From: Pelagicoccus albus
GTDB lineage: Bacteria > Verrucomicrobiota > Verrucomicrobiia > Opitutales > Opitutaceae
Assembly: GCF_014230145.1 (NCBI RefSeq)
Contig: NZ_JACHVC010000013.1
Location: forward strand, 62,001 to 126,000
Direction: 5' to 3'
DNA length: 64,000 nucleotides
Shown: positions 32,578 through 41,536 of the stretch, in pieces
Layout of the letters: each line of letters starts with the position of its first letter
How positions within the stretch are numbered: the first letter of the stretch is position 1
Position numbers and translations under genes: made by a program
Notes under the pieces: generated by a model
What the model saw: only the letters and a program-made list of their open reading frames with translations
Database searches by the model: none
Told to the model about the DNA's origin: nothing

Positions 32578-34359
32578 ATGACGCTTTCAAATCTCGACTG
32601 GATCACCATCGGAGCCTTTTTCGCGATCTCCCTGCTGATCGGTCTCATCGTCTCCCGCCAATCCGGCAAGTCCGCTCAAGAGTTTTTCCTGTCCGGACGA
32701 AACATGCCTTGGTGGCTACTAGGCGTTTCCATGGTGGCGACGACCTTCGCTATCGACACGCCGAATCTGGTGGCAGACATCGTGCGTCAAAACGGAGTAG
32801 GCGGCAACTGGGTTTGGTGGGCCTTCCTTTTGACGGGGATGCTGACGGTGTTTGTCTACGCTCGGCTGTGGCGTCGGTCCAACGTCACGACCGACTTGGA
32901 ATTCTACGAGCTGCGATACAGCGGAAAAAGTGCTGCCTTTTTGCGTGGATTCCGAGCCATCTATCTGGGGGTCTTTTTCAATGTGATGATCATGGCCAAC
33001 GTCTGTTTGGCCGCCATCAAGCTTGGCAACATCGCCCTTGGCCTGAGCCCGGTGGAGACGCTGCTGATCGCTTCGGCCATAACCGTCGTCTACAGTTCGC
33101 TAGGCGGATTACGAGGGGTGCTGATTACCGACTTCGTACAATTTGGGCTGGCTATGCTGGGATCGGTTTGGGCGACCAAGGTGGTTATCCAACGACCTGA
33201 AATCGGGGGCTTGAGCGAGCTGCTGGCTCATCCGAATGTGCAGGACAAACTCAACCTTTTGCCAGATTTCAGCAACAAGGAGCTTTTTGTTTCAGCCCTC
33301 ATTTTGCCGCTGGCCGTGCAGTGGTGGAGCATCTGGTATCCCGGTTCCGAACCGGGTGGAGGAGGCTACGTCGCCCAGCGTATGCTTTCGGCCAAGAACG
33401 AGCGGCACGCGGTCGGAGCGACGTTTTTCTTCAACCTTGCTCACTACGCGATCCGCCCTTGGCCATGGATCCTGATGGCTCTGGCTTCGCTGGTCTTGTA
33501 TCCCAATATCGAGTCGATCGTGCAGGCCTTTCCGCACGCCGACCAGGCCTTGATCCGCGACGACATCGCCTATCCGGCCATGCTGGTTTACTTGCCTTCG
33601 GGAATACTCGGCTTGGTCATCGCCAGCCTGGTGGCAGCCTTCATGTCGACCATTTCCACCCATCTGAATTGGGGCTCGTCCTATGTGGTGAACGACTTTT
33701 ACAAGCGCTTCGTCAAACCCGACGCCAGCGAGAAGGAGCAGGTGCGTGTGGGCCGGATTTCGACCATTACCTTAATGGTTCTAGCTGGGGTTATTGCCTT
33801 ATATCTCGAAAACGCATATCAATCGTTTCGAATCCTGCTTTCCATCGGTGCCGGAACCGGCCTGATCTTCATTCTCCGCTGGTTCTGGTGGCGCATCAAT
33901 GCGGCCACGGAGTTGGCAGGTATGATCGGATCTTTCGTGGTAGCCATCTTCTTTGAATTCGTGTATCCAAACTTAGGATTCGAACCGCTTTCGGGCAGCG
34001 CTCAAATGCTGGCCAGTGTGGGAGTTACCACTGTGATTTGGGTGCTCGCGACTTATTTTTGCCAAGCCACGGACGATCAGGTTTTGCGTGATTTCGTGCG
34101 ACTGGTCCGCCCAGGAGGGCCCGGTTGGAAACGCATCCGCACCCAGATTGAAGAGGAGGGAGGAGCGATAGAAGATCTCGAAGAAAAGGGAGTTCTCGCA
34201 GAGGGGATTTTAAGTTTCGTGCTCGGAAGCCTCGCGGTCTACGCAACCCTGATCGGTACCGGTTACCTGATCTACGGAAGCCTTGCTCTCGGGTTCGCTT
34301 TGCTGATTTTCGCCGCGATCGCGATCGCATTTTTGCTCAAACGGTTGTTGAGACCGTAG
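32578..34359 (+). CDS. Sodium:solute symporter (SSS family)
   Basis: 593 residues with about 13 membrane helices. Family markers: DWITIGAFFAISLLIGLIVSRQ, EFFLSGRNMPWWLLGVSMVATTFAIDTPNLVADIVR (the sodium-site helix 1-2 region), YSSLGGLRGVLITDFVQF, and LVAAFMSTISTHLNWGSSYVVNDFY. It imports an organic solute with sodium across the inner membrane. Its position as third gene of the NagB/PIG-L operon (51 bp after the deacetylase) makes an amino sugar such as GlcNAc the best guess. A cytoplasmic linker (GWKRIRTQIEEEGGAIEDLEEKG) precedes two last helices. A strong terminator follows 50 bp after the stop. Confidence 0.88.
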   Translation: MTLSNLDWITIGAFFAISLLIGLIVSRQSGKSAQEFFLSGRNMPWWLLGVSMVATTFAIDTPNLVADIVRQNGVGGNWVWWAFLLTGMLTVFVYARLWRRSNVTTDLEFYELRYSGKSAAFLRGFRAIYLGVFFNVMIMANVCLAAIKLGNIALGLSPVETLLIASAITVVYSSLGGLRGVLITDFVQFGLAMLGSVWATKVVIQRPEIGGLSELLAHPNVQDKLNLLPDFSNKELFVSALILPLAVQWWSIWYPGSEPGGGGYVAQRMLSAKNERHAVGATFFFNLAHYAIRPWPWILMALASLVLYPNIESIVQAFPHADQALIRDDIAYPAMLVYLPSGILGLVIASLVAAFMSTISTHLNWGSSYVVNDFYKRFVKPDASEKEQVRVGRISTITLMVLAGVIALYLENAYQSFRILLSIGAGTGLIFILRWFWWRINAATELAGMIGSFVVAIFFEFVYPNLGFEPLSGSAQMLASVGVTTVIWVLATYFCQATDDQVLRDFVRLVRPGGPGWKRIRTQIEEEGGAIEDLEEKGVLAEGILSFVLGSLAVYATLIGTGYLIYGSLALGFALLIFAAIAIAFLLKRLLRP

Positions 34360-34408
34360 GAGGCATCAGGATACAGGTAGGAGTACCTCGAGAGGGGTTC
34401 CATAATTA

Positions 34409-34450
34409 GGATGGAGTAAGGATTGTGGCCTTGCTCCATCCTTCGTTTTT
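34409..34450 (+). terminator. Rho-independent terminator of the amino-sugar operon
   Basis: GGATGGAGTAAGG (34409-34421) pairs with CCTTGCTCCATCC (34429-34441), 13 bp with one G-U pair and a 7-nt loop, followed by TTCGTTTTT. It separates the NagB/PIG-L/SSS operon from the TonB-receptor operon. Confidence 0.85.
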
Positions 34451-34790
34451 AAGCCCCATTATTTCGCAGGCAGTTGCGTTTCGCGCGCACCTACCAACCG
34501 TTTACCAATTGATTCGATGAAAGCTGCAGTTGACGGCTTGGAGCTTTGGGCCGCCACCGCGCTAATTCGGCAGGAGTTTACGGTTAGTGTACGAGACTGC
34601 TTGTGGGGTAATTACCTAAGATGAGAGAGAAAAATCAAAATCAGGTTAAGAAATGATGGAATTCCGAGTGCGAAAGAATCATTTTTGCAAAAAAAATAGT
34701 CAGTAACGACATTTATAATGATCCAAAGATCCATTAAAGTCGTAGCTATCGTCATCGGTTATCATCTCAAACCTAGACCACCTTCAAAAT
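34451..34790. other. Long upstream region of the TonB-receptor gene
   Basis: 340 bp without a gene before the receptor start. It becomes AT-rich toward the 3' end and holds the promoter-like elements noted separately. No riboswitch fold was recognised. A strong promoter is expected here because the receptor gene has an unusually uniform, C-ending codon choice. Confidence 0.45.
34685..34719 (+). promoter_or_regulatory. Possible promoter elements before the receptor gene
   Basis: A perfect TATAAT (34714-34719) lies 71 bp before the receptor ATG. TTGCAA (34685-34690) precedes it by 23 bp, too far for a standard -35, so the -35 may be poor or the TTGCAA palindrome may be a regulator site. Confidence 0.3.
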
Positions 34791-37400
34791 ATGAAATATG
34801 AAAAGATTTGCCGGAGAGTACTCCGCGCAACGACAGGAGGGGCCGCAGTGTCGATTCTGGCATTGGCCACTCAGGCGCAGGATTCTGCGTCAGACGACGG
34901 CTCGGACGAAGAAGTCTTCGAACTCGAGGCATTCGAAGTTACGGGTTACCGCGCTAGCTTGATGCGCTCCACCCAGATCAAACGTGAATCGACTTCGATC
35001 GTCGACGTTATCAGCTCCGAGGACATCGGTAAGTTCCCTGACGTTAACGTTGCGGAATCTTTGTCCCACCTGACTGGTATTTCTGTCGACCGTCAATTCG
35101 GTGAAGGCGAAAAGGTAAGTATCCTCGGTACTGACCCAGCCCTCAACCGCGTTTTGGTCAATGGCCAAACCATCGCTTCTGGCGACTGGGGAGGTAACCC
35201 AACGGACACTTCAGGCCGTACTTTCAACTACACGCTGCTTTCTCCAGAAATCGTAGGTGTGATGGAAGTATACAAGAGCTCTGAAGCGCGTCTGGACGAA
35301 GGCTCCATCGGCGGTACCGTTATCGTCAACACCAACAAGCCTCTCGACCTCGGTGAAGAAGCTTTCCGCGGATCTTTCGGTTACTCTTACAACGACCGTT
35401 CGGAGCAAGGAAACCTCCGCGCATCGGCCCTCTATAACTGGGTGAACGAAGAAGAAGACTTCGGCTTCCTCGTTTCGGTCACTCGTGACCAAGAGGACCT
35501 CTACCGTGCTGGTATCGAGTACTGGGGCGCTGCAGGCACCACTCAGGATGGCGAAGACTACACGGTTGCTTTCGGTATGAACTCTTCTTGGTTCAAGCAA
35601 GAGCGCGAGCGTAATGGTATCCAAGGCGTAGTCGAGTGGAAGCCAATGGACAATCTCGACCTCACTTTCACCGGTATTCACATCGAGGGTACGTACGACA
35701 ACTTCAGCCAATCTCGCTACGTTGTTCCAGCCTTCTGGGGTACTCTGGACAGCTACACAGCAAACAGCGATAACTACATCACTGGTGGCCACGTTACTGC
35801 TGCGGAAGGAGAAGCTCCTGCGGTTGCAGACGGACAATTCGACACCAATCTTCGTCTTTCCACCGTCACAACCGATTCGCTTCACTTGAATGGCGAGCTC
35901 GAAATCGACGATAACTGGACTGCAAGCTTCGATGTTGGCTACACCAAGGCAGCTGGTGGTAAGGATCCTGAATACCTCTTCTCGACAGTATTCAACGAAA
36001 GCTTCACCTTTGCCTACAGCGGCGAAAGCAGCTCCTTGTACTTCGATGACGCAACTGCGGCGACCGATCCGACTACGTACACCACACGTGCTGTAGGTTC
36101 GCAAGCGGGCGGTATCGAATACACCACTACAGATGACAATGAAAAGTACGCTCAGGTAGACTTCGAACGCCGCGTAGAGTGGGGTCCTTTCTACAAGCTG
36201 CTTTTCGGAGCCAAGTACACAGATCACGTCAACTCCCAGGAGTCTTACGGCAACCGTATCGACGTTACCGAAGTCCTTGACCTCTCTGACTTCGATTACA
36301 CTTACGCTCCTTCTGCTCTCTGGGACGGTATCGACACCAGTGGTGACACCGCCCTCATGGTTACGCCAACTGCGGAATCCGTGGTCGCATACCTTCTTTC
36401 TCTCCCGCAAGGCGAGTTCGAAGAAAAGTACTCCAACGAGTGGTACGTGAACGAAAAGAACACCGCTGCCTACGTGCAGGGTGACATCATCGCAGGTGAC
36501 TGGACTGGAAACATCGGTCTTCGCTACGTCGACACCACAGACGATTCTACTTACTGGCAGTACAACTCGACTGAAGGTACCTACACCCTCGTCAACCAGG
36601 AGAAGAACTACAGCAAGGTTTTGCCTAGCTTCAACCTGAACTACAACTTCAGCCCAGACCTCAAGCTCCGTTTCGGAGCGGCTGAAGTAATGGCTCGCCC
36701 TCGCTACTCTGAGCTCGCTGGCTACTTCGCCCTCGATGACGAACGCCTCACCGGCGGTGGCGGTAACCCAGACCTCGACCCATACGAAGCGAAGAACCTC
36801 AACATCGCCCTCGAGTACTACTTCAAGGACAATGGTGGCATCGCTTCCGTCGAGTACTTCCGTCGCGATATCGACAACTACATCCTTTCCGTAACGGAAG
36901 ACGTGGAGCTGTTGAACTTCTCGACTGGCGAAATGGCCACATACTCGGTTAGCTCGCCATTCAACGCTGGTAACGCACTCGTAGACGGTGTGGCCTTCAG
37001 CTTCCAAAAGGATCTCGTAGGTGGATTCGGCATCCAAGCCAACTACACTTATGCGGAGTCCGAAACAGTTGACGGATACAACCTGCCTTACCTCTCCAAG
37101 GACACTTACAACATCATCCCTTACTGGGAGAAGGGTCCATGGAGCGTTCGTACTAGCTACAGCTGGCGCTCTTCGTTCTTCACCTCGATCGGTCGTATGA
37201 ACTACCCATTGTTCGCAGACGACTACGCTCAGCTCGACGCGTCGATTGGTTACGAAATCAACGACAAGTGGAAGGCTCAGCTCAACATGTCGAACCTCTT
37301 GGATGATACCTACTACTGGTACTACCAGACCGAATACGCTCCAATGGGTGTATACAAGAACGGTCGCAAGTTCGTCCTGAGCTTCTCTTACTCGCTTTAG
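34791..37400 (+). CDS. TonB-dependent receptor, outer-membrane glycan transporter
   Basis: 869 residues with a signal peptide (MKYEKICRRVLRATTGGAAVSILALATQAQ in two parts). A TonB-box-like ELEAFEVTG follows, then the plug domain (about 45-180: STSIVDVISSEDIGKFPDVNVAESL, GISVDRQFGEGEK, RVLVNGQTIAS, SPEIVGVMEVYKSSEARLDEGSIGGTV) and a 22-strand barrel ending GRKFVLSFSYSL. The plug motifs fit the Xanthomonas/Caulobacter-type subfamily, which takes up carbohydrates without a SusD partner. Energy comes from TonB-ExbBD, encoded elsewhere. It is the first gene of the second operon, followed by glycosidase genes, so it likely imports the oligosaccharide they digest. Codon choice is distinctly biased (AAC, TAC, CTC, GGT), implying high expression. 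Confidence 0.92.
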   Translation: MKYEKICRRVLRATTGGAAVSILALATQAQDSASDDGSDEEVFELEAFEVTGYRASLMRSTQIKRESTSIVDVISSEDIGKFPDVNVAESLSHLTGISVDRQFGEGEKVSILGTDPALNRVLVNGQTIASGDWGGNPTDTSGRTFNYTLLSPEIVGVMEVYKSSEARLDEGSIGGTVIVNTNKPLDLGEEAFRGSFGYSYNDRSEQGNLRASALYNWVNEEEDFGFLVSVTRDQEDLYRAGIEYWGAAGTTQDGEDYTVAFGMNSSWFKQERERNGIQGVVEWKPMDNLDLTFTGIHIEGTYDNFSQSRYVVPAFWGTLDSYTANSDNYITGGHVTAAEGEAPAVADGQFDTNLRLSTVTTDSLHLNGELEIDDNWTASFDVGYTKAAGGKDPEYLFSTVFNESFTFAYSGESSSLYFDDATAATDPTTYTTRAVGSQAGGIEYTTTDDNEKYAQVDFERRVEWGPFYKLLFGAKYTDHVNSQESYGNRIDVTEVLDLSDFDYTYAPSALWDGIDTSGDTALMVTPTAESVVAYLLSLPQGEFEEKYSNEWYVNEKNTAAYVQGDIIAGDWTGNIGLRYVDTTDDSTYWQYNSTEGTYTLVNQEKNYSKVLPSFNLNYNFSPDLKLRFGAAEVMARPRYSELAGYFALDDERLTGGGGNPDLDPYEAKNLNIALEYYFKDNGGIASVEYFRRDIDNYILSVTEDVELLNFSTGEMATYSVSSPFNAGNALVDGVAFSFQKDLVGGFGIQANYTYAESETVDGYNLPYLSKDTYNIIPYWEKGPWSVRTSYSWRSSFFTSIGRMNYPLFADDYAQLDASIGYEINDKWKAQLNMSNLLDDTYYWYYQTEYAPMGVYKNGRKFVLSFSYSL

Positions 37401-37474
37401 ACTAAGAACCCAAAAGCGGCTTCGGAATCCGCCAGTGAAAACGACTAGCTGGTTTCGGAGCTTTTAAAATCAAC

Positions 37475-37507
37475 CGCCGTCGCTCCTTGCAATTTGGGGC
37501 GACGGCG
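37475..37507 (+). other. Intercistronic hairpin at the beta-mannosidase start
   Basis: CGCCGTCGC (37475-37483) and GCGACGGCG (37499-37507) form a perfect 9-bp stem with a 15-nt loop, ending three bases before the ATG at 37511. It has no T-run, so it is not a terminator; it could protect the upstream receptor mRNA or block the ribosome site of the next gene and so lower its expression. Confidence 0.6.
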
Positions 37508-37510
37508 ATA

Positions 37511-40042
37511 ATGCAAATAATGACTTCCGCAAAGCACTCAGACCCATCCGGCATCACTACGCTTCCTTTGTCCAAATCCGCCTGGACCTTTCGGAACGCG
37601 AAGGAAAGCAAATTCTATCCCGCAACGGTACCGGGCTGCGTGCACACCGACTTGAGAACGGCCGGCCTGATTCCAGATCCTTTTTGGGGGTCGAACGAGC
37701 TCGATCTGCGTTGGATCGAAAACGAGGATTGGGTCTACGAAACCGTTTTCCAAGTAGACCTGGAGCAGCTGCAGGGTGAACGGGTCGAACTCGTCGCGGA
37801 TGGTTTGGATACGATCGCAACCGTTTCCGTAAATGGCCAGGAAGTCGCCAAGACCAACAACATGTTCATCGGATACCGGTGGGATGTGAAGAGTCTGCTG
37901 AAAGACGGTTGTAACACTATTTCAATACACTTTGCCAGCTCAGCCGTATACGCTCGCGAGACCCGTACAGACTACGAGGGCGGCGTGCTGAATGACCCGG
38001 AAAGTCGCGCTCCGGTCATCCGCAAGGAGCAATGCCAGTTTGGCTGGGACTGGGGGCCACGTTTTGTCACTGCAGGCATCTGGCAGGACATCCGGATCGA
38101 ATCCGCTCCCGCGAATGTTTTGCGATCTTTCAAGGTCGAACAAGAGCACCGGGAGAATGGCGAGGTGCTTCTTAGCGTAAGTCCTGAAGTAGATGGGCGA
38201 CTACGTTCCCTCGACTACTCGCTGGAAGTTTCTCTGAACGGAGTTTCCGCTGGCACAGTTGCCAGTCTCGGAAATGGTCGTTTCGAAGTGCTGATCGAAA
38301 ATCCCGAGCTATGGTGGCCCAACGGACTGGGCTCGCAGCCACTTTACGAAATTTGCCTGAGTGCAACCAGCAAGCAGACAGGCACACCCGCTGGATCTTG
38401 CCAAAAGACAATCGGACTGCGCACCATTAAACTCGTGCGGGAGGCCGATGAGGCAGGGGAATCCTTTTATTTTTCCGTGAACGGGAAACCGGTCTTTGCT
38501 AAGGGGGCAAACTGGATTCCCGTTCACGCTTTCGTTGCCGGACTGACGCGTGACGACTACGCTCGCGATCTCGAAAGTGCAGCGGCAGCCAACATGAACA
38601 TGATCCGCGTCTGGGGTGGCGGCATCTACGAAACGGAGGATTTCTACGACCTCTGCGATGAGCTAGGCCTCCTCGTATGGCAGGACTTTATGTTCGCCTG
38701 CGCTCACTATCCTGGAGACGCCGCTTTTGTTCGCAGCGTAAAGGAGGAAGCAACGCAACAGGTCAAGCGGCTTCACCACCGAGCGTCTCTCGCCCTCTGG
38801 TGCGGCAACAACGAGTCCGAGCTTCTAGCCGCCAAAGCCCTGACCGTTCCGAAAAACCTAAAGGACTATAAACGAGTATTCGAAAAGCTATTACCGGAAG
38901 TCGTTTCGAAAAATGATGGCCAAACCGACTACTGGCAATCATCGCCGCATCGTCCTGATGGCGAAAATGGCCACGAGGCTGGTGAAAAGCATGGAGACAC
39001 GCATTTCTGGGATGTCTGGCATGCCCGTCATCCGGTTAAGTCCTACGAAAAGTGGAACTTCCGCTTCTGTTCCGAATTTGGCATGCAGAGTTACAGCTCG
39101 CCTGCGACGAACGCCACCTTCTGTTCCGCTGAGGATAACAACGTCTTTGGCCCGGCCATGGAAAACCACCAGAAGAACTGTGGTGGAAACCAAGTTATCC
39201 TCGACTACGTCTCTCGCAGATACCGCTTCCCCAAAAGCCAGGATGACCTGATCTATCTTTCTCAGCTGAATCAGGCCTATTGTATGCAAGTCGGGGTGGA
39301 GCACTATCGTCGCCTAATGCCGCATTGCATGGGAGCATTGTATTGGCAATTAAATGACTGCTGGCCGGTCGCATCATGGAGCTCCATCGAATTTACGGGA
39401 CGCTGGAAGGCTCTGCATTTTATCGCCAAGCGTTTCTTTAGCCCCGCCTTGGTGACGGCTAAAGTGGATGGCGACGAAAGTTGGGGCATTGGCAACTACC
39501 GGCACAGCGACATAGAACAGCTTGAACTCTATACTGTTTTCGACGGTGTTCCGAATGCCAAAGGGCTACTGAGCTGGGAGCTGTTTCACGTAAATGGCGA
39601 ATCCTTGCTGCAAGGGACCAAGCGGGTCAACTTGCGCTATGGAGAGAGCAAGAGCCAAAAGACTTTGAAGCTCGCCAAGCTGCTAAAAAAGCACGGTCGA
39701 GATAATCTGTTTATGCGGATCGCTTTGGACAGTGATGATCAACGGCTCAGCGAAGACACTGTATTCTTCACGCCGATACGGTTCGTGGAGTTGCCGAAAG
39801 CGGAAACGAAAGTCGCTATACGGAAGCTGAGCAAGACGGAGTTCGAATTGGATTTCACCTCGACCGCTTTCCAGCACCGCTTCGAGTTCGATTTCCCAGG
39901 TCTTTGCTGCAAAGCCAGCGACAACTACTTCGAGTTGTACGCCGGAGAAACGAAAACCGTTCAGATCGAATTCCCAGAACCTGTGGCCTTGGGACAGCTG
40001 AAGCGGGGAATCAAATACCGCTCCTTGGTCAACACCTACTAA
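37511..40042 (+). CDS. GH2 beta-mannosidase
   Basis: 843 residues, the usual length for family GH2 beta-mannosidases, with all five domains recognisable. Motifs: FGWDWGPRFVTAGIW in the jelly-roll/Ig part; PVFAKGANWIPVHAFVAGLT; MNMIRVWGGGIYETEDFYDLCDELG; LLVWQDFMFACAHYPGD; acid/base in ALWCGNNESE (about Glu435) and nucleophile in FRFCSEFGMQSY (about Glu522). The enzyme removes terminal beta-mannose, for example the Man-beta-1,4-GlcNAc core residue of N-glycans. No signal peptide is seen (MQIMTSAKHSDPS...), so it acts in the cytoplasm, on a disaccharide imported by the nearby symporters. A TTG at 37487 opens the frame earlier but lies inside the hairpin; ATG 37511 (or 37520) is preferred. Confidence 0.92.
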   Translation: MQIMTSAKHSDPSGITTLPLSKSAWTFRNAKESKFYPATVPGCVHTDLRTAGLIPDPFWGSNELDLRWIENEDWVYETVFQVDLEQLQGERVELVADGLDTIATVSVNGQEVAKTNNMFIGYRWDVKSLLKDGCNTISIHFASSAVYARETRTDYEGGVLNDPESRAPVIRKEQCQFGWDWGPRFVTAGIWQDIRIESAPANVLRSFKVEQEHRENGEVLLSVSPEVDGRLRSLDYSLEVSLNGVSAGTVASLGNGRFEVLIENPELWWPNGLGSQPLYEICLSATSKQTGTPAGSCQKTIGLRTIKLVREADEAGESFYFSVNGKPVFAKGANWIPVHAFVAGLTRDDYARDLESAAAANMNMIRVWGGGIYETEDFYDLCDELGLLVWQDFMFACAHYPGDAAFVRSVKEEATQQVKRLHHRASLALWCGNNESELLAAKALTVPKNLKDYKRVFEKLLPEVVSKNDGQTDYWQSSPHRPDGENGHEAGEKHGDTHFWDVWHARHPVKSYEKWNFRFCSEFGMQSYSSPATNATFCSAEDNNVFGPAMENHQKNCGGNQVILDYVSRRYRFPKSQDDLIYLSQLNQAYCMQVGVEHYRRLMPHCMGALYWQLNDCWPVASWSSIEFTGRWKALHFIAKRFFSPALVTAKVDGDESWGIGNYRHSDIEQLELYTVFDGVPNAKGLLSWELFHVNGESLLQGTKRVNLRYGESKSQKTLKLAKLLKKHGRDNLFMRIALDSDDQRLSEDTVFFTPIRFVELPKAETKVAIRKLSKTEFELDFTSTAFQHRFEFDFPGLCCKASDNYFELYAGETKTVQIEFPEPVALGQLKRGIKYRSLVNTY

Positions 40043-40054
40043 AGCAAAGCCCCG

Positions 40055-41536
40055 ATGAACGCGTCTCTCCCCAAAATACTTTTAGTCCTCTCATTGATAG
40101 GAGTCGTTGGTAGTGCCTCCGCCGTGCCGGAACCTTCACCGGCACGGTTCGGAGCCACACCGACCGCATCACAGGTGGAATGGCAAAACATGCAAATGTA
40201 CGCCTTTGTACATTTCACTATCAACACCTTTACCGACAAGGAATGGGGCTTTGGCGACGAGTCGCCCGAAATGTTCAACCCCACAGATTTTGACGCCCAT
40301 CAGATCGTCCAGACCATTAAAGATGCTGGCTTGAAGGGTCTTGTGCTCACCGCCAAACATCACGATGGATTTTGTCTCTGGCCAAGCGCCTACACCGAGC
40401 ACGATATCTCCAACAGTCCGTTTCGTGATGGAGAAGGGGACCTCGTGAGGGAAATTTCCGATGCCTGTCGCGAGGCGGGTATAAAGTTCGGTGTCTACCT
40501 TTCGCCCTGGGACCGCAACCATGCTAAGTATGGAGAAAGTGAGTACATCGACTACTATCGGAATCAATTACGCGAGCTTTTGACCAACTACGGACCGATC
40601 TTCGAGATATGGTTTGACGGTGCCAACGGCGGCGATGGCTGGTATGGAGGAGCGAACGAGACCCGGAAGATCGACCGTAGCACTTACTACGATTGGGAGA
40701 ACACTTGGAGTATTGTTCGCGAACTGCAGCCAAATGCCATCATCTTCAGCGACGCAGGTCCTGATGCCCGTTGGATCGGAAACGAGCAAGGCTACGCGGG
40801 CGAAACGAGTTGGGCCACCATCAACGTGGGCGACTCTACTCCTGGAAACGCGGATACCAAGCAGTTGGAAAACGGTGACCGCTTCGGCAGCGACTGGATC
40901 CCTGGCGAGGTAGATGTATCCATCCGGCCCGGCTGGTTTTACCACGCTAAGGAAGATGCGGAAGTGAAGACGCCCGAGCGACTGCTCGAAATCTACTACG
41001 ACTCCATCGGCAGAGGAGCGAACTTGATCTTGAATATCGCTCCCGACAGGAGAGGTCGGGTTGCAGATATCGACGTCCAATCGCTGCTCGGCTGGAAGGC
41101 TTTGCTCGATGCGACATTCTCTAAGAATCTAGCCTTATCGGCTTCTGTTTCAGCCAGCGATACGAGAGACGTTACGCAACGTTTCGCGGCCAGTAATCTC
41201 TTGGACGGAGATCGAAGCACGTATTGGAGTACTCAGGACGAGACGAAACAGGCATCCATCGAACTAAGTTTCGACGAAATGCAGCGATTCAACGTGGTGG
41301 AGATTGCCGAATACATTCCCCTCGGGCAGCGTATCGGAAGTCTAAGGGTTTCCTACTGGAACGAGGAAGAGGATGCTTGGCTCGATTTCGGGTCAGCCCA
41401 AAGCATCGGAGCTCAACGACTGATCAAAGGGGCTCTTACAACCACTAAAAAGGTTAAGCTCACCGTCGAAGACTCCGCGGCCTGTCCTGCCGTTTCCGAA
41501 ATCGGAATTTACTTTAGTCCCGTCGAATTCAAATGA
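40055..41536 (+). CDS. GH29 alpha-L-fucosidase with C-terminal F5/8-type domain
   Basis: 493 residues with a signal peptide (MNASLPKILLVLSLIGVVGSASA). The GH29 barrel (about 40-340) shows QMYAFVHFTINTFT, LVLTAKHHDGFCLW and the nucleophile in FEIWFDGANGG (Asp188). The C-terminal 140 residues (about 350-490) look like an F5/8-type (galactose-binding-like) beta-sandwich: ALSASVSASDTRD, FAASNLLDGDRSTYWSTQDE, WLDFGSAQSIGAQRLI. It removes alpha-linked fucose from glycans in the periplasm with retention. The architecture resembles GH29 enzymes with alpha-1,3/1,4 preference, but linkage is not provable. It lies 12 bp after the beta-mannosidase gene and overlaps the symporter gene by 4 bp. Confidence 0.92.
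   Translation: MNASLPKILLVLSLIGVVGSASAVPEPSPARFGATPTASQVEWQNMQMYAFVHFTINTFTDKEWGFGDESPEMFNPTDFDAHQIVQTIKDAGLKGLVLTAKHHDGFCLWPSAYTEHDISNSPFRDGEGDLVREISDACREAGIKFGVYLSPWDRNHAKYGESEYIDYYRNQLRELLTNYGPIFEIWFDGANGGDGWYGGANETRKIDRSTYYDWENTWSIVRELQPNAIIFSDAGPDARWIGNEQGYAGETSWATINVGDSTPGNADTKQLENGDRFGSDWIPGEVDVSIRPGWFYHAKEDAEVKTPERLLEIYYDSIGRGANLILNIAPDRRGRVADIDVQSLLGWKALLDATFSKNLALSASVSASDTRDVTQRFAASNLLDGDRSTYWSTQDETKQASIELSFDEMQRFNVVEIAEYIPLGQRIGSLRVSYWNEEEDAWLDFGSAQSIGAQRLIKGALTTTKKVKLTVEDSAACPAVSEIGIYFSPVEFK

Noticed and set aside
35211-37037. A 608-codon open frame on the minus strand opposite the TonB-receptor gene
   Set aside because: It results from the strong codon bias (C-ending codons) of the receptor gene; it is Val/Ser/Arg-rich with no recognisable domain, and the plus-strand frame has clear receptor motifs.
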